Source of the DNA: Diphasiastrum complanatum
Taxonomy: Eukaryota; Streptophyta; Lycopodiopsida; Lycopodiales; Lycopodiaceae
Length of the DNA stretch: 64,000 nucleotides
NCBI GenBank assembly: GCA_029204225.1
Contig: CM055106.1
Location: 37,995,949 to 38,059,948 of the forward strand
Reading direction: 5' to 3'
Shown here: in pieces, positions 1-11,258 of the stretch
How the letters are laid out: each line of letters starts with the position of its first letter
Numbering within the stretch: position 1 is the first letter of the stretch
Notes under the pieces: model-generated
The model's input: the letters and a program-made list of their open reading frames with translations, nothing else
What the model was told of the DNA's origin: nothing
Database searches by the model: none
Position numbers and translations under genes: made by a program

Positions 1-359
1 AGATATCATCACCTATATATACATGATCCATCATGGTTTTGGGCAGGTATGAGTAGCCCTAAACCTATCCCTAATGCTAATTTTGGTGGATCTTTCATCC
101 CTACCAAGTTAGGGTTGGAGTCTTGGAGATCCCTCAACAATGCAAAAATTACCAAAAATAGCTCCTATTTTTTCTCCCTTGTATCTAAGCATAATTTGAA
201 CTCATTCCAAAGATTCTAACACTTAGGTCTACTTGAGAACATCCTTATGAATGGAATCCTATGCTATTTGGCACGTGTGACAAGCCACATCATGACCATC
301 TAACTATTTACAAGTCATATGACCAAAACTAGTCAAGCTAGAATTGTGAATTTTTAACA
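1..359 (-). repeat. E1 3' LTR (partial)
   Basis: Direct repeat of 5629-5987 with four substitutions and no indels. It ends in ..TTTTTAACA on the + strand, so the LTR starts TGTTAAAAA in element orientation. It is immediately followed by the purine-rich tract of the element. The remainder of this LTR is beyond the left edge. Confidence 0.95.
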
Positions 360-370
360 CTCCTCCTCAC
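360..370 (-). other. E1 polypurine tract
   Basis: Read on the minus strand the sequence is GTGAGGAGGAG directly abutting the LTR start. This is the expected position and composition of the plus-strand primer for LTR retrotransposon replication. The pol stop codon (374-376) lies just upstream. Confidence 0.85.
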
Positions 371-373
371 TAT

Positions 374-3300
374 CTAGCTTGGTTCAATCATTGCTTTACT
401 AATCACTCCAAGTGATGATCTGAAATTCATAAAAGGTGTCTTTTGAAGTGGTTTAGTAAGTAGATCAGCTACAAAGACATCAACTCACCAACAATGGATC
501 AACATTCATGAAAGATTGAGCAATATTGAAAAACGATAAATAGCTATAGGCACAAAGAGTTAGAATTATTGGTAAAAAAGTGAACGCAAAACTTGACTTT
601 CACAATTCCATCACTGGTCAGTTGCCTCACAGTCAAAACACATTCATTGCTTAGAACATGCTCCAAAGCAATCTCCTTGGCTTGCACCATTTCTCTCACA
701 AAGTGATGGCATATCTCAATGTGCTTAGATCTTGCATGGAAGATTGGGTTAGATGCAAGGTGTTGGGCTGATATATTGTCATTGTAGATGATTGGTGCCT
801 CCTCTGAATCCATGATCTTTAGTTCCACCAATAATCTCTTGATCCAAGGTACCTCCTTTGTAGTGGTTGTCAAAGCTTTGTACTCGGCCTCGGTTGAAGA
901 TAGAGATATAGTTTCTTGCTTTTTTGAAAGCCATGAAACCACACCTTCTCCTATGAAAGTTGAATAGGCACTTGTTGATTTCCTATCCCTCTTGTCCCCT
1001 GCAAAATCTGAATCACTAAATGCATCAAGGTTAATCACATCTCCTCTATATAGAATCCCAAAATCCAATGTACCCGAGATGTATCTTAGAATCCTCTTAG
1101 CCTTTTTCCAATGGATATTCAATGGCTTTTGCATGGATTGGCTCAACCTACATACACTAAAGCTAAGATCTGGTCTAGTTATAGTGATCCACATTAAGGA
1201 ACCTATAAGCTGCCTAAACAAAGTGATGTCCATGAAGGATCTTTCATCATCTTCATTTGGCACTTTTACATCTTGCTCCATTGGTGTGTCAACACTTTTG
1301 CATACTTCCATCTTAAACTTTTTCAAAAGACTTTGAGCATAGTTTACTTGACTTATAAAGATAAAATCAGACCCTCTAAGTACTTCTATGCCTAAGATGA
1401 AGTGAAGACACCCTAGATCTACCATCTTGAACTCTCAGGATAGATCTATCTTGATTTTTTCAATACCATCAACACTATTTCCACTAATGATGATGTCATC
1501 TACATAAATGAGTAAAAGTACAATACCAACATCATCAAACTTAATGTAAAGAGTGGGATCATATTCACTTTGAACAAAAGAAAGTGAAGTAAGATAGCAA
1601 TGTAGTCTTGAATTCCAAGATCTTGAGTCTTGCTTCAAGCCATAGATGCTTCTTTGGAGATGGCATACTTTGTTCTCCATTCCATGCTTGATGAACCCTT
1701 GTGGCTGCTCCATATAGATATCCTCTTCCAAAAAACCATTCAAGAAAGCATTAGAGACATCCATTTGACATAGAATCCATCCAAAATGTGATGCAAGTGC
1801 AATGATTAGTCTTATTGTGACCATCTTGGCCACGGGTGCAAAAGTTTCCTCATAGTCTATCCCTCTCTCTTGAGCATAACCTTTTGCAACTGATCTTGCT
1901 TTATGTTTGTTAACACTCCCATTTGCATTCAACTTAAGCTTGAAGACCCACTTGCATCCTATTACATTCCTTTGAGGTCTCTCAACAAGCAACCAAGTTT
2001 CATTCTCAATCAAGGCATCATACTCATCCAACATAGCTTTATACCATTCTTTGGAGTTCAATGCATCTTCAACATTAGATGGTTCTTCAAAACTAGATAA
2101 AGCATAAGAAGTGGATGAGATACCCTCAACTTGCTGTCCTTTGCCTTGATATGTGAGCCTTGATGGCTCCACTTTTGCCCTTGAAGATCTCCTTGGTGTG
2201 ATAGGTGGGTTTGGTGCTTGCTCCTCCATGAGCTCCTCCTCAAAACCAAGATCTTGCTCCTCGGCCATCTTCTTCTTGATTGTTGGAGCACTTGAGCCTT
2301 CTTCAAGCATATGCATATGATGTTCATCAAAGATGACATCCCTTGAAACAACAAATTTGTTCAAGGATGGGAGATAGACTTTGTAGCCCTTGCTTGAGCT
2401 TGCATATCCAAGCATGATCCCTCTTGTGGAAGATGGATCCTCCTTGGTTCTTGTTTCCAATGGCACATGCACATAACATATACACCCAAAAACTTTCAAG
2501 TGATTAAGATTGGGTTTCTTTCCATACAACATCTCATAAGGAGTTTTGCCTTCAATTGCTTTGCAAGACACCCTATTCATCAAGTAGTTTGCACATACAA
2601 GAGACTCACCCCAAAAGGATTTGGGCAAACAAGCATCTAATCTTAAAGCCTTAGAACATTCACATAATGTTCTATTCCTTCTTTCAGCAACTCCATTTTG
2701 TTGAGGAGTGTAAGGACAAGAAGTCTCTTTCTTAATCCCTTCCTCCTCACAAAAGGCCTTGAACTCATTGGAGATGAATTCTCCACCATTGTCACTTCTA
2801 AGAATCTTGATGCTATGATTATGATGCTTTTCCACAAACAACTTGAACTTTACAAAAGTATCAAATACTTGAGACTTGAAGGAAAGTAAGAACACCCAAC
2901 AATATCTTGAGTAGTCATCAATGAAGGTTAAAAACATGGATGAACCTCCATTAGATTTGGTGCTAGCAATGTGCACATCCGAATGTATGAGTTCAAGAGG
3001 ATGAGATGACTTTGTGATGGAGTTAGAAAACACCTTCTTATGTGCCTTGGATAAGGCACAAGCTTCACAAACCTTGTCTTCCTTCCCAATAGACCTTGGT
3101 AGGCCTAAAGCATACTCCTCCTTGATCATAGCCTCCATGGAACCCGAGTTGACATGTCCAAGTCTTTTGTGCCATAAAGTAAAGGTAGATATCTTGCTCT
3201 TCTCGGCCAACATGACAACATTAGTATCCACAAATGCATCCAGCTTATAAAGTTTGCCAAGTCTAGTGCCCTTAGCCACTATCTTACCCTTCTTCTTGAT

Positions 3301-4494
3301 GAAACATTCATTTGAAGCAAAGTCAACATTGAAACCATTGTCTACCATTTGGCCAACACTTGGTAGATTCTTTGTTATTGTAGGAATGTACAAAACACCT
3401 TCTATGTTGATCTTTTTGGAAGATCCTAAGCAAAGGGGAATGCTACCAACTCCTTCAATCTTACAAGCTTCATCATTTGCTGTATAGATAGACTTTATAG
3501 GTCCATCATAAGATAAGAGAGAAGAGAAAAACTCTCTTTTACTAGTCATGTGTGAACTAGCACCCGAGTCAATCCACCAAGGATCTTCTCCTTTGAAGCT
3601 TGTTGAAGAAAATATGGACATCATGAGAGAGTCCTCATGTGAACTCTCCTCCTCCTCCTCTTTGCTCATGTTGGCTTGGCTTTGATCTTGCTTCCTCTTG
3701 AGGCATTCCGAGGCATAATGCCCCATCTTGCTACAATAGTAGCACTTCACCTTTGATTTGTCCTTCTTGACTTTGGTGGTTGATGGAGATACCTTTGGGG
3801 GTCCTTCTTGATCCTCAAGCTTTGTAGACTTCTTGAATGTTGATCCTTTGCCTTTGGACTTGCCTTTGCCTTCGTCATCTCCACCTTGGATGGAAAGCCT
3901 ATCCATCCTCTCTTGCATTTGGCTCCTTCTTGATTCCTCGGCCATGAGTGTGCCTTGGAGTTCTTCAAGTATGGGTAGCTTACCCATAATTGCATATCCC
4001 TGAACCAAATTGTCAAATTCAAAGCTTAGTCCATTCAATATGAGTTGAACAAGCTCTTCATCCTTGATAGGGTCACCTATAAAGGCTAGCTCTTTGTTCA
4101 ATTCCTTTACTCTTAGGACAAAAGTATGTGCACTCTCTCCTTTCTTTTGATAGCTTCTATAGATTTGATTCTTCAAAGCTAACATTCTAGTTTGGTTCTT
4201 GGATTCATAGACCTTTTGCAAAGTATCCCAAGCATCTTGAGCTGAAGTGCAATCTCCTACCTCTCTTAAGAGTTCATTTGCAACATTCATTTTTATGCAA
4301 TGTAGTGCAACATTGCACCTCTTGATGTATTTGGCTTTTTCTTGAGGATGAATAGGTTCACCCTCCTTACCATTTACAATTTCCATCAGATCTTGCATGA
4401 TCATGATATATTCCATTCTAACTTTCCATATGAAATAGTTAGTTTTGTTGAGCCTTTCATTAGTATCCAAAAGATATGCATTTATAGATGCCAT
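374..4494 (-). pseudogene. E1 Copia gag-pol polyprotein, one nonsense codon and one small insertion
   Basis: One continuous frame encodes the full Copia order. Visible are a gag (UBN2/DUF4219-type) N-terminus with NYFIWKVRM, a CCHC knuckle CYYCSKMGHYASEC, protease WIDSGASSHM, the GAG-pre-integrase motif LWHKRLGH with CEAC, and integrase with HSDVH, FIDDYSR and SDNGGEF. They are followed by RT (QMDVSNAFLNG, YVDDIIISG) and RNase H (SDSDFAGD, STEAEYKAL, KHIEI). The frame is broken only by TGA at 1435-1437, most simply a CGA to TGA change in a conserved Arg codon. About 166 bp of unrelated sequence (roughly 473-638) interrupts the last RNase H residues. The normal C-terminus (VADLLTKPL) resumes at about 472 and ends at the TAG at 374-376. 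The start at 4494 matches the start of related gags. Confidence 0.93.
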
Positions 4495-5292
4495 CTAGTC
4501 TCCTAATCAAGGACTTGACACAAATGAAGGTTACTTCTATTGATTTGATTGAAGGTCTACCTTATCCCACTTCTTAGGGACATGAAAAGATCAGTAATAG
4601 ACTTGCTATAAAGATCTAAGAATGATCTCTAACAAAATCAAATCATAGAATACTAGAAACAATGCACTTGCTTGATTGAAGTAGACAATACTAGTAGAAT
4701 TGCCCCTCTTTCTATAAAGAACATTAAAGCTTCCAAATGATCTGATCAAGAGTGAATTTCAGCAACCTAATATACTTCCAAAATCACTTGTAAAAGATCT
4801 AAATGGAACTTAATGAGGATGCAACACAATCTACTATCCAATCACAAGCAAAAAATGATCAAAATTGATGAAAAATTGATCTAATTTGGTGCATAAGTCA
4901 AGCAATGGTTGGACTGAACCTAAATCACTTTAGGAGGTGTCTACTACACCTTAGAACAGCCTTGAAGAGTCCCCAAAACTCTGATCTTCCCTCTCATTGA
5001 ATGCTAGAAAGCCTCCTCTATGAAATTACCTCCAAAACTTGCTTAGAAATCAATGCTTGGAGCAAGCAAAACTTGCTATCTTGGTAATGTGAATTGAATT
5101 CAACTTTGCCTCTGGTTTTAGACACCTAAACACCTGCAAATGAAGTCACACAACACCAATCTCCAATGTATTTGACTCACTTTGAGTTCTAGAATCAATA
5201 CTAGATGCTAAGATCCAATCTACACAAGATTTAGATCAAAAATTGTGATCAAATTGAATGAAAACCAAGGATTTAGCTCATTTCAGCCTTTA
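4495..5292 (-). other. E1 5' leader, non-coding
   Basis: About 800 bp between the PBS and the gag start. It holds no open frame of note and is A/T-rich. This is the usual position of the untranslated leader and packaging region of a Copia element. Confidence 0.7.
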
Positions 5293-5305
5293 GGCTCTGA
5301 TACCA
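5293..5305 (-). other. E1 primer-binding site (tRNA-iMet type)
   Basis: The minus strand reads TGGTATCAGAGCC directly next to the 5' LTR end (..TTTTTACA). This is the standard plant Copia PBS complementary to the 3' end of initiator tRNA-Met. Confidence 0.95.
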
Positions 5306-5987
5306 TGTAAAAATTACAGCAAATAAGGATCCTAAAACACTTGAAATGATGAGGGAAACAATAGATTATGATTTCATAAGATTAGCACAAGTTGAACCAT
5401 CAAAATCCATCAAAAATCTATGCTTGAACCTCACTAAATGGCCCAAATCCTTGAAGAAGGCTTCACACGTGTGAAAGTACGGACTCCCACAGTCTGAGTA
5501 CTGTACACCAGACCTACATTCAATCCTATAATCATTAGTAATCACAAGTACTCAAACAATTATGAACATAGAGAGCAATTGCACCATTATGAGAGAAAAA
5601 ACATGAAATTGCTTGATTGATTTTGGTGAGATATCATCACCTATATATACATGATCCATCACGGTTTTGGGCAGGTATGAGTAGCCCTAAACCTATCCCT
5701 AATGCTAATTTTGGTGGATCTTTCATCCCTACCAAGTTAGGGTTGGAATCTTGGAGATCCCTCAACAATGCAAAAATTACCAAAAATAGCTCCTATTTTT
5801 TCTCCCTTGTATCTAAGCATAATTTGGACTCATTACAAAGATTCTAACACTTAGGTCTACTTGAGAACATCCTTATGAATGGAATCCTATGCTATTTGGC
5901 ACGTGTGACAAGCCACATCATGACCATCTAACTATTTACAAGTCATATGACCAAAACTAGTCAAGCTAGAATTGTGAATTTTTAACA
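5306..5987 (-). repeat. E1 5' LTR (682 bp)
   Basis: It has TG..CA termini: TGTTAAAAATTC at the start and ..AATTTTTACA at the end in element orientation. It contains the palindrome CACACGTGTG at 5464-5473 and a second CACGTGTG core near 5900. Its inner edge abuts the PBS and its outer edge abuts the interrupted E2 integrase. Confidence 0.95.
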
Positions 5988-8271
5988 CTCTTCCCAAAAT
6001 TCTTTAGGCAGAGAAGCTTCCAGCCTAATGGCTTTTGCACATTCACACAAAGTTCTATTTTTTCTCTCAGCAACTCCATTTTGCTGAGGAGTATATGAAC
6101 AAGAAAACTCTCTTTGAATACCCTCTCTCTCACAAAAGTCTTTAAACTTATTGGAAGTGTATTCCCCTCCACTATCACTTCTTAAAGCTTTTATCTTGAA
6201 AGGAAAGCTTTAAAAGTAAGACAAACATCATAAACCATGGCTTTTGAAGATAGCATATAGATCCAAGAATGTCTTGTATAATCATCTACAAAAGAGACAA
6301 AACAGATGTCTCCTCCTTTCCTCTTAATTGATGAGAAATGAACATCTGAGTGTACATTAGAGGAGTTTTGAGCTCCAAAAAGACCCTTTAAAAATTCGTG
6401 CAAGATGTAGTTTATATTATTAAAATATTATAACACTAATACTTTTGACTTGCCATAACTTTTTAATCGTAGCTCAAAAGTATTCATCTACCATGTCATT
6501 GGAAAGCCCTTGTCAAGCGCTTTCCAATGCACCAAACTCCGCCAAATTTGGACTCACCACTAAAAAGTTATGTCAATTTTAGTGTGGAATCAAAATGTGG
6601 ACTCAAAAAGTTATGTTACGTAGAATTCAAATTTGAGTGTTTTGATTGGTCCATGTGTAAGAAAAAATTGAGAAAAAATATAAAAAGAATCTTTACAAAG
6701 GGTCCTTTTTGGATTTAGAACTCCTCTAATGCAAGTTCAAATGGTTGCTTTGTCTTTATACTTGATCTAGGAAAAGGCCTTTTGTGTGACTTTGCTAGCA
6801 CACAAGCTTCACAAGGTAGAAGCTCCTTTGACAGTGTCTTTAGTAGACCAACAGCTTTTCCTTCTTTGACCATAGATTGCATGGCTTTGAAATTGGGATG
6901 ACCCAATCTCTTATGCCACAGATCCTCCTGTAGAACCTTGGTCTCATAAGCAATATCTGAAATGTTAGCACTCTCCCTAGAATCTAGTTTGTACAACTTA
7001 CCAACTCTAGATCCTCTAGCAATAACTTCATTTTCTCTTGAGATTATACACTTGTCAACTTGAAACTTGACATCCAATCCACTATCAAACAACTGTCCTA
7101 CACTAATGAGATTCTTAGTCAATTTAGGTACATACAGTACATCATGTAAGCAAAAAGATTTTGATGATGATGCATGTAATGGAATACTACCTATTCCTTC
7201 AATTCTACACTCTACATCATTAGCAGTATAGATTGACCTTTTTGCACCTAAATATGGCATGAGATTAGTGAAAGAGTTCCTAGAACTAGACATGTGGGAA
7301 CTAGCCCCACTATCTATCCACGAGACTTCTTCATTCTTAAAAGGGAAAAATGAAAAAGTAGACATCATTAATGAATCCTCTCTTTCACTCTCTACACCCT
7401 CACACTCATCCTCACTGGTAAGGTTAGCTTGTTTAGATTGGTTCTTCTTCTTGAAACAGTTTGATGCATAATGTCCTTTCTTTCCACAGAAAAAACACTT
7501 GATCTTTGATAGCTTCTTCTTGCCACTGGATGTTGCACCTTGTGAGGACTGATCATCACCACCTTCTTTGGCTTTGTCCTTCTTGAAGTGTTGTTGTCCT
7601 TTGCCCTTGCTTCTTGACTTGTCTCTGATGAAGAGTGCTTTGTCATCTCCACCATATTTCAATGAAAGTTTGTTGATACTCAACATCTTGTTCTCTTGCA
7701 TGCTTTCTTCAGCAATGAGAACACCTTGCAGTGTCTCCAAGGATGGAAGATCCTCTCTTACAACATAAGTTTGCACAATATTGTCATACTCATCTCTAAG
7801 TCCATTTAGGACTACTTGAACAAGTTCAGTATTCTTAAGAGCATCACTAATACCAGCTAACTCTTGATGAAGATCCTTAACTCTCATGACATATGATGAA
7901 GCACTCTGATCTACTCTCTGATAACTTAGAAATATGTGGTTTCTAAGTGTAAGCAATCTAGAAGTATTTTTGATTTCATAGATTGTTTTTAGAGTATCCC
8001 AAGCTTCCTTGGCAATGGTGCATGTACTGATTTCTCTTAACACTTCATTGGTAACATTCATTTTTATAAAATGAAAGACAATTTTGGTTCTTTTGTGGAA
8101 TGCTGCAGCTTCATTAGGTGCAGTAGGTTTTTCTTCAGCTCCACTTACAATATCCATTACATCCTGTAGAATCAACAATGATTCCATTCTGATCTTCCAC
8201 ATTGCATAATTGGAAGATGTTAATCTCTCACTGTGCTCTAAGAAATGTGAACTAGATGAAGACATCTTCAT
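5988..8271 (-). pseudogene. E2 gag-protease-integrase, interrupted by a MITE and by E1
   Basis: The gag N-terminus has NYAMWKIRM, with a CCHC knuckle CFFCGKKGHYASNC, protease WIDSGASSHM, pre-integrase LWHKRLGHPN and CEAC. The frame is open from 8271 to 6715, where it runs into the MITE and stops after ..QPFELA. Integrase resumes beyond the MITE at about 6354 with HSDVHFSS, then FVDDYTR and PQQNG motifs. Small frame defects occur: the GGEYTSN/GVAER part reads in another frame at about 6190. It ends in ..PKEFWE where E1 inserted. Related elements continue from this point into RT. Non-functional here. Confidence 0.88.
6355..6731. mobile_element. 377-bp MITE-like element, copy a
   Basis: Both ends are inverted repeats of about 35 bp: CATTAGAGGAGTT...TCCAAAAAG-ACCCTTT on one side and the mirror image on the other. 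The interior is A/T-rich and non-coding, with a small palindrome around GTCAAGCGCTTTCCAATGCA. It interrupts the conserved integrase motif of E2. Joining the flanks directly (..GTGTA + CAAG..) restores that motif in frame, with no target duplication. The 377-bp element at 20267-20643 is the same family. The superfamily is not assigned. Confidence 0.82.
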
Positions 8272-9010
8272 GGTGAGAAATTCTAGTAATGATAAAGAAT
8301 GGAGTTGAAAGAATGTTACTTGCTATCTCAATCTAGGATCTAACTATGCAATCTAGCAATAGATGTGAGAACAGATTCTCAATATAGAAAATCAATCTAT
8401 CTTGAATTTGGATCTTGCTTCAGTCACAAAAGAAGAGGCACATGCAAGCAAGAAGTCTATCTCTCCCACGAGTTTCAATGTACTGAAAAACTCTCTAGAA
8501 ACTTACTTTCAACTCAAACATAGTAATATGTGTGAAATGAAAAGTCTAAGACCTCAGAACACTCACTTCTATCCAATCCTACTTGATTGACAGTGAAGAT
8601 TGATGAAAAATGGTGAAAAAGACAGATATGTTCTCACTTTGGCATATCCCACAAGTTGAGTACTCTCTCAAACTCTTTGATTGCCTAAAACTCTTCTAAA
8701 AACAAATCGAATTGATTTAGAAACAAGAGCAACACATTCTACTCTCCAATATCTATCCAACAAGCTATAGAACATCAAATTTGGATCATTCCCTGAGAAG
8801 TAGCACTCATTACTGAGGGCTGATTTCACACGTGTGAGCTCTCTGTCCGTACAAAGCTCCGTTGGATCAGATCAGCCTTGATTTGATCCACTTATGATCC
8901 ACAGATTGCTTGTTTCTCAACGAGTTTGAATCCTTCTCCAAAATCTGACTTCATGCAAGCAAAAACACTGATGATCTGATGTATACACCCTCACCTCTTC
9001 AAAGCATGAA
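8272..9010 (-). other. E2 5' leader
   Basis: About 740 bp without a coding frame between the PBS and the gag start. It contains the palindrome CACACGTGTG at 8827-8836. Confidence 0.65.
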
Positions 9011-9022
9011 GCTCTGATACCA
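9011..9022 (-). other. E2 primer-binding site
   Basis: The minus strand reads TGGTATCAGAGC immediately after the LTR end ..AAAACTTCACA. It is the tRNA-iMet-type PBS. Confidence 0.93.
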
Positions 9023-9752
9023 TGTGAAGTTTTTAGCACGTGTGAACTTCACCACACACCCTACATGATCTTACTGAGGTGTTGTGATTGCACAAGATTG
9101 ATCAAAGAACAGTATGCTTGAAAAATATGAGGCAAGAGCACAATGGCATACATCTGATGAAAAAATCTAACTCTTCACTATGAGAAATGAATGTCAGAAA
9201 TAACTCTAAGTGTTCAGTATGGGAAAAAGAGGCTGCTCTCAAGTAGAGAGAGAAAATCATACATAGAAAACTCAGGTAGAGAGAGAATGAGTCCAAAACA
9301 CCAAAATCTCAATATTCACAATATGGCAAAACATGCCCAGCTTTTCCTACATGAGAGAGACTCGAATTCCTACAGTGGAGTTGCATGGAAAGTCCACTTA
9401 ACTGAACTAATTCACCTACCAGAGATCCACATGTGTAACTGCATGCATGTATGGTGCATGTACTGCATGTCAACTCATAAAATTTTCTAGACATGTCTAG
9501 ATCACCGAAACTAGTTTGCATGTTGCATGCACTGATTGCATGTGGTTTGCATGCATACAATAAGACTTTGCATGCTATCAAAACATCTGCATGTCATTAT
9601 AATTGAACCTATCTAACTCAAACCCGAGCTACACTAGAAGGATATGTGCTCAATTCACACTCCTTATATGTACAACATGAAATCTATTGAAAATTATCAT
9701 GGTCATGATCCCAAACTCGAGATAGGAAGATAATATTTTAATAATCTTCACA
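9023..9752 (-). repeat. E2 5' LTR (730 bp)
   Basis: The ends are TGTGAAG..CTTCACA, a 7-bp inverted terminus. The inner edge abuts the PBS and the outer edge abuts the Gypsy leader. The U3 side holds ten TGCATG hexamers between about 9440 and 9594. The partner LTR is outside the window. Confidence 0.85.
9440..9594. promoter_or_regulatory. Cluster of ten TGCATG (RY-type) motifs in the E2 LTR
   Basis: Ten TGCATG hexamers (two overlapping as TGCATGCATG) fall within 155 bp, in the U3 part of the LTR when read in element orientation. CATGCA/TGCATG is the RY core bound by plant B3-domain regulators. That this cluster drives expression is inference. Confidence 0.5.
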
Positions 9753-10134
9753 ATCAGGACTTAAGGTTCTGGTTGAGATTTAATAGGAAGCCTTCGGTTG
9801 AGATTCAACAGAAGCATCGGTTGAGTTGCGACGGAAGGTCTGTCAAAGGCTCAGTCGAGTTCTGATCAACGAGCGTCAGTTGAGGTGTAGCTCAGGACAT
9901 GGCAGGATTTTTTAAGCGGTGACTCGGTCGAGAGTTGGTGTGTAGTGGTCCGGTCCAGATGTGAGTCGTGGAGTTCAGCTTGGTAAGGAGCGTGAAGCCT
10001 CGGTCGAGAACTGAGCTACACGTCGATCAGGACCAAAGTGACGAGCTCAACAAGGATGCGTGTGTGAGACTTCAGAGTTATGATTTGGTAGCACAAATCA
10101 GAAAGATTTGGCTTGGATAAATGTCTATGTAGTT
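9753..10134 (-). repeat. GyA leader with degenerate CTCAACCG repeats
   Basis: The + strand shows repeated CGGTTGAGATT-like units (for example near 9770, 9798 and 9818). This is the reverse complement of the ATCTCAACCG units that fill the GyB leader at 43730-44640. No ORF is present. Confidence 0.65.
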
Positions 10135-10148
10135 GTGGAATGGCGCCA
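10135..10148 (-). other. GyA primer-binding site
   Basis: The minus strand reads TGGCGCCATTCCAC two bases after the LTR end TGTGAACA. The TGGCGCC start is shared with other plant Gypsy PBSs. The exact tRNA is not assigned. Confidence 0.65.
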
Positions 10149-10150
10149 AA

Positions 10151-11258
10151 TGTTCACAGATTCCACTGACTCTGTGAACACGGTTTCTTTTTATTGTTCT
10201 TCATTTTGTTACTTCTATAGGATACAATTCTTTATGGTTTGGTCTTCTTGTTAGAACGGTTTCCAAGCAAAATCGTTTCTCAGATTACAATGAGTATTCC
10301 CAGCTATCAATGGAAAGAGACGGATACGTTACTCAGCTACATGCATATACAAGCCATGCAACCAGTCCTAGCTCAGTATAGATCAAAGTTCTGAATCAGG
10401 GAGCAAATCTACAATCTATCTACCAAAATCAGGGAACAAAACAATGACAAGATTAAGCCTCTCAGCAAGAAACAAGAAAACTAGTTTCCTAACAGCATAC
10501 TAACAGCCCAAGGATCAAGAAACACCCATTTCTTGATGCTTGGAATGCCCAAGAACAATCAAGGATAGGATTGTTAGAAAGTATGCAAATCAGATCCACA
10601 ATCTCAGCCTCTATAGTTTACCTGCATGCTGAAACTACAAAATCAAGAAACAAGAAAGTTAATCCACATCTACTTTCTACAAGCAAGAGAGTAAGCAAGA
10701 AATCTAATTATTCCACAAACACAAAAGAAAATCAGAACATTCTCATAGAAATTTCACTCAAGAAGATTGTCATGAATAAGGAGCTTTACAATCATCAAGA
10801 ACTCGTGGAAGATCTTCTTTATTCACTCAAGATTGATTGACAATACAATCAAAAGCTCTCTCACAAGAGAGGGGGGCCCTTAAATAAGCAAGAAGGCTGC
10901 CCATGTGGAGCCCAAGTGGCAATTCCACTAATTTGAAACATACAAGTGGAATTTGCCCTTCCACTAGAGGTCACCATCAAAAGGTGGCTCACTCTAAATT
11001 ATTTAAGGGGGTCTACGCTTATTTACAATGCTTAGAAAATATTACTAGCTCCTACATGGTCGTTCCTTCTCTGGGATACACCATGTAGGCTCACATAGAT
11101 AATTCACTATCATCCTAGCTAGTAATTTTTCGGCTCTCATGCTCGGCTCTCAACTTCTTCTACTCTCCTCCTTCTAAGACCTCCTCGGTCATGGGTGAGA
11201 GATAATCTATGTCTTCAGCTTGGCTCGGCATCTGGGGATTCCCTGGAATCTGCCAACA
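10151..11258 (-). repeat. GyA 5' LTR (about 1.1 kb)
   Basis: In element orientation it starts TGTTGGCAGATT and ends TCTGTGAACA, giving TG..CA boundaries. The end region is similar to 43345-43469 in GyB. Short frames inside it are not coding. The outer boundary is inferred from the terminal sequence only. Confidence 0.65.

Larger units (their letters stand above)
1..5987 (-). mobile_element. Ty1/Copia LTR retrotransposon E1, nearly complete
   Basis: Minus-strand Copia element. In its own direction the order is 5' LTR (5306-5987), PBS, leader, a single gag-pol frame (4494 to 374), polypurine tract (360-370) and 3' LTR (359 leftwards, cut by the window edge). The visible 359 bp of the 3' LTR differ from the 5' LTR at four positions (35, 120, 199 and 207), about 98.9% identity, so the insertion is recent. 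E1 lies within the integrase region of E2, whose coding sequence stops exactly at the outer edge of the 5' LTR. The target-site duplication cannot be checked because the other flank is outside the window. Confidence 0.95.
5988..9752 (-). mobile_element. Ty1/Copia retrotransposon E2, 5' two thirds
   Basis: Minus-strand element with 5' LTR (9023-9752), PBS (9011-9022), leader and gag-protease-integrase coding (8271 to 5988). It is cut at 5988 by the insertion of E1. Its RT, RNase H and 3' LTR should lie to the left of E1, beyond the window. It also carries a 377-bp MITE at 6355-6731. Its own outer flank is Gypsy leader sequence, so the nesting order is GyA, then E2, then E1. Confidence 0.9.
9753..11258 (-). 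mobile_element. Ty3/Gypsy element GyA, LTR and leader only
   Basis: A minus-strand 5' LTR (10151-11258) is followed by a TGGCGCC PBS and a repetitive leader. The element is cut at 9752 by E2. Assignment to Gypsy is by close similarity of the LTR end, PBS and leader repeats to GyB (43.35-46.1 kb), which carries a Retrotrans_gag ORF. Confidence 0.75.
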
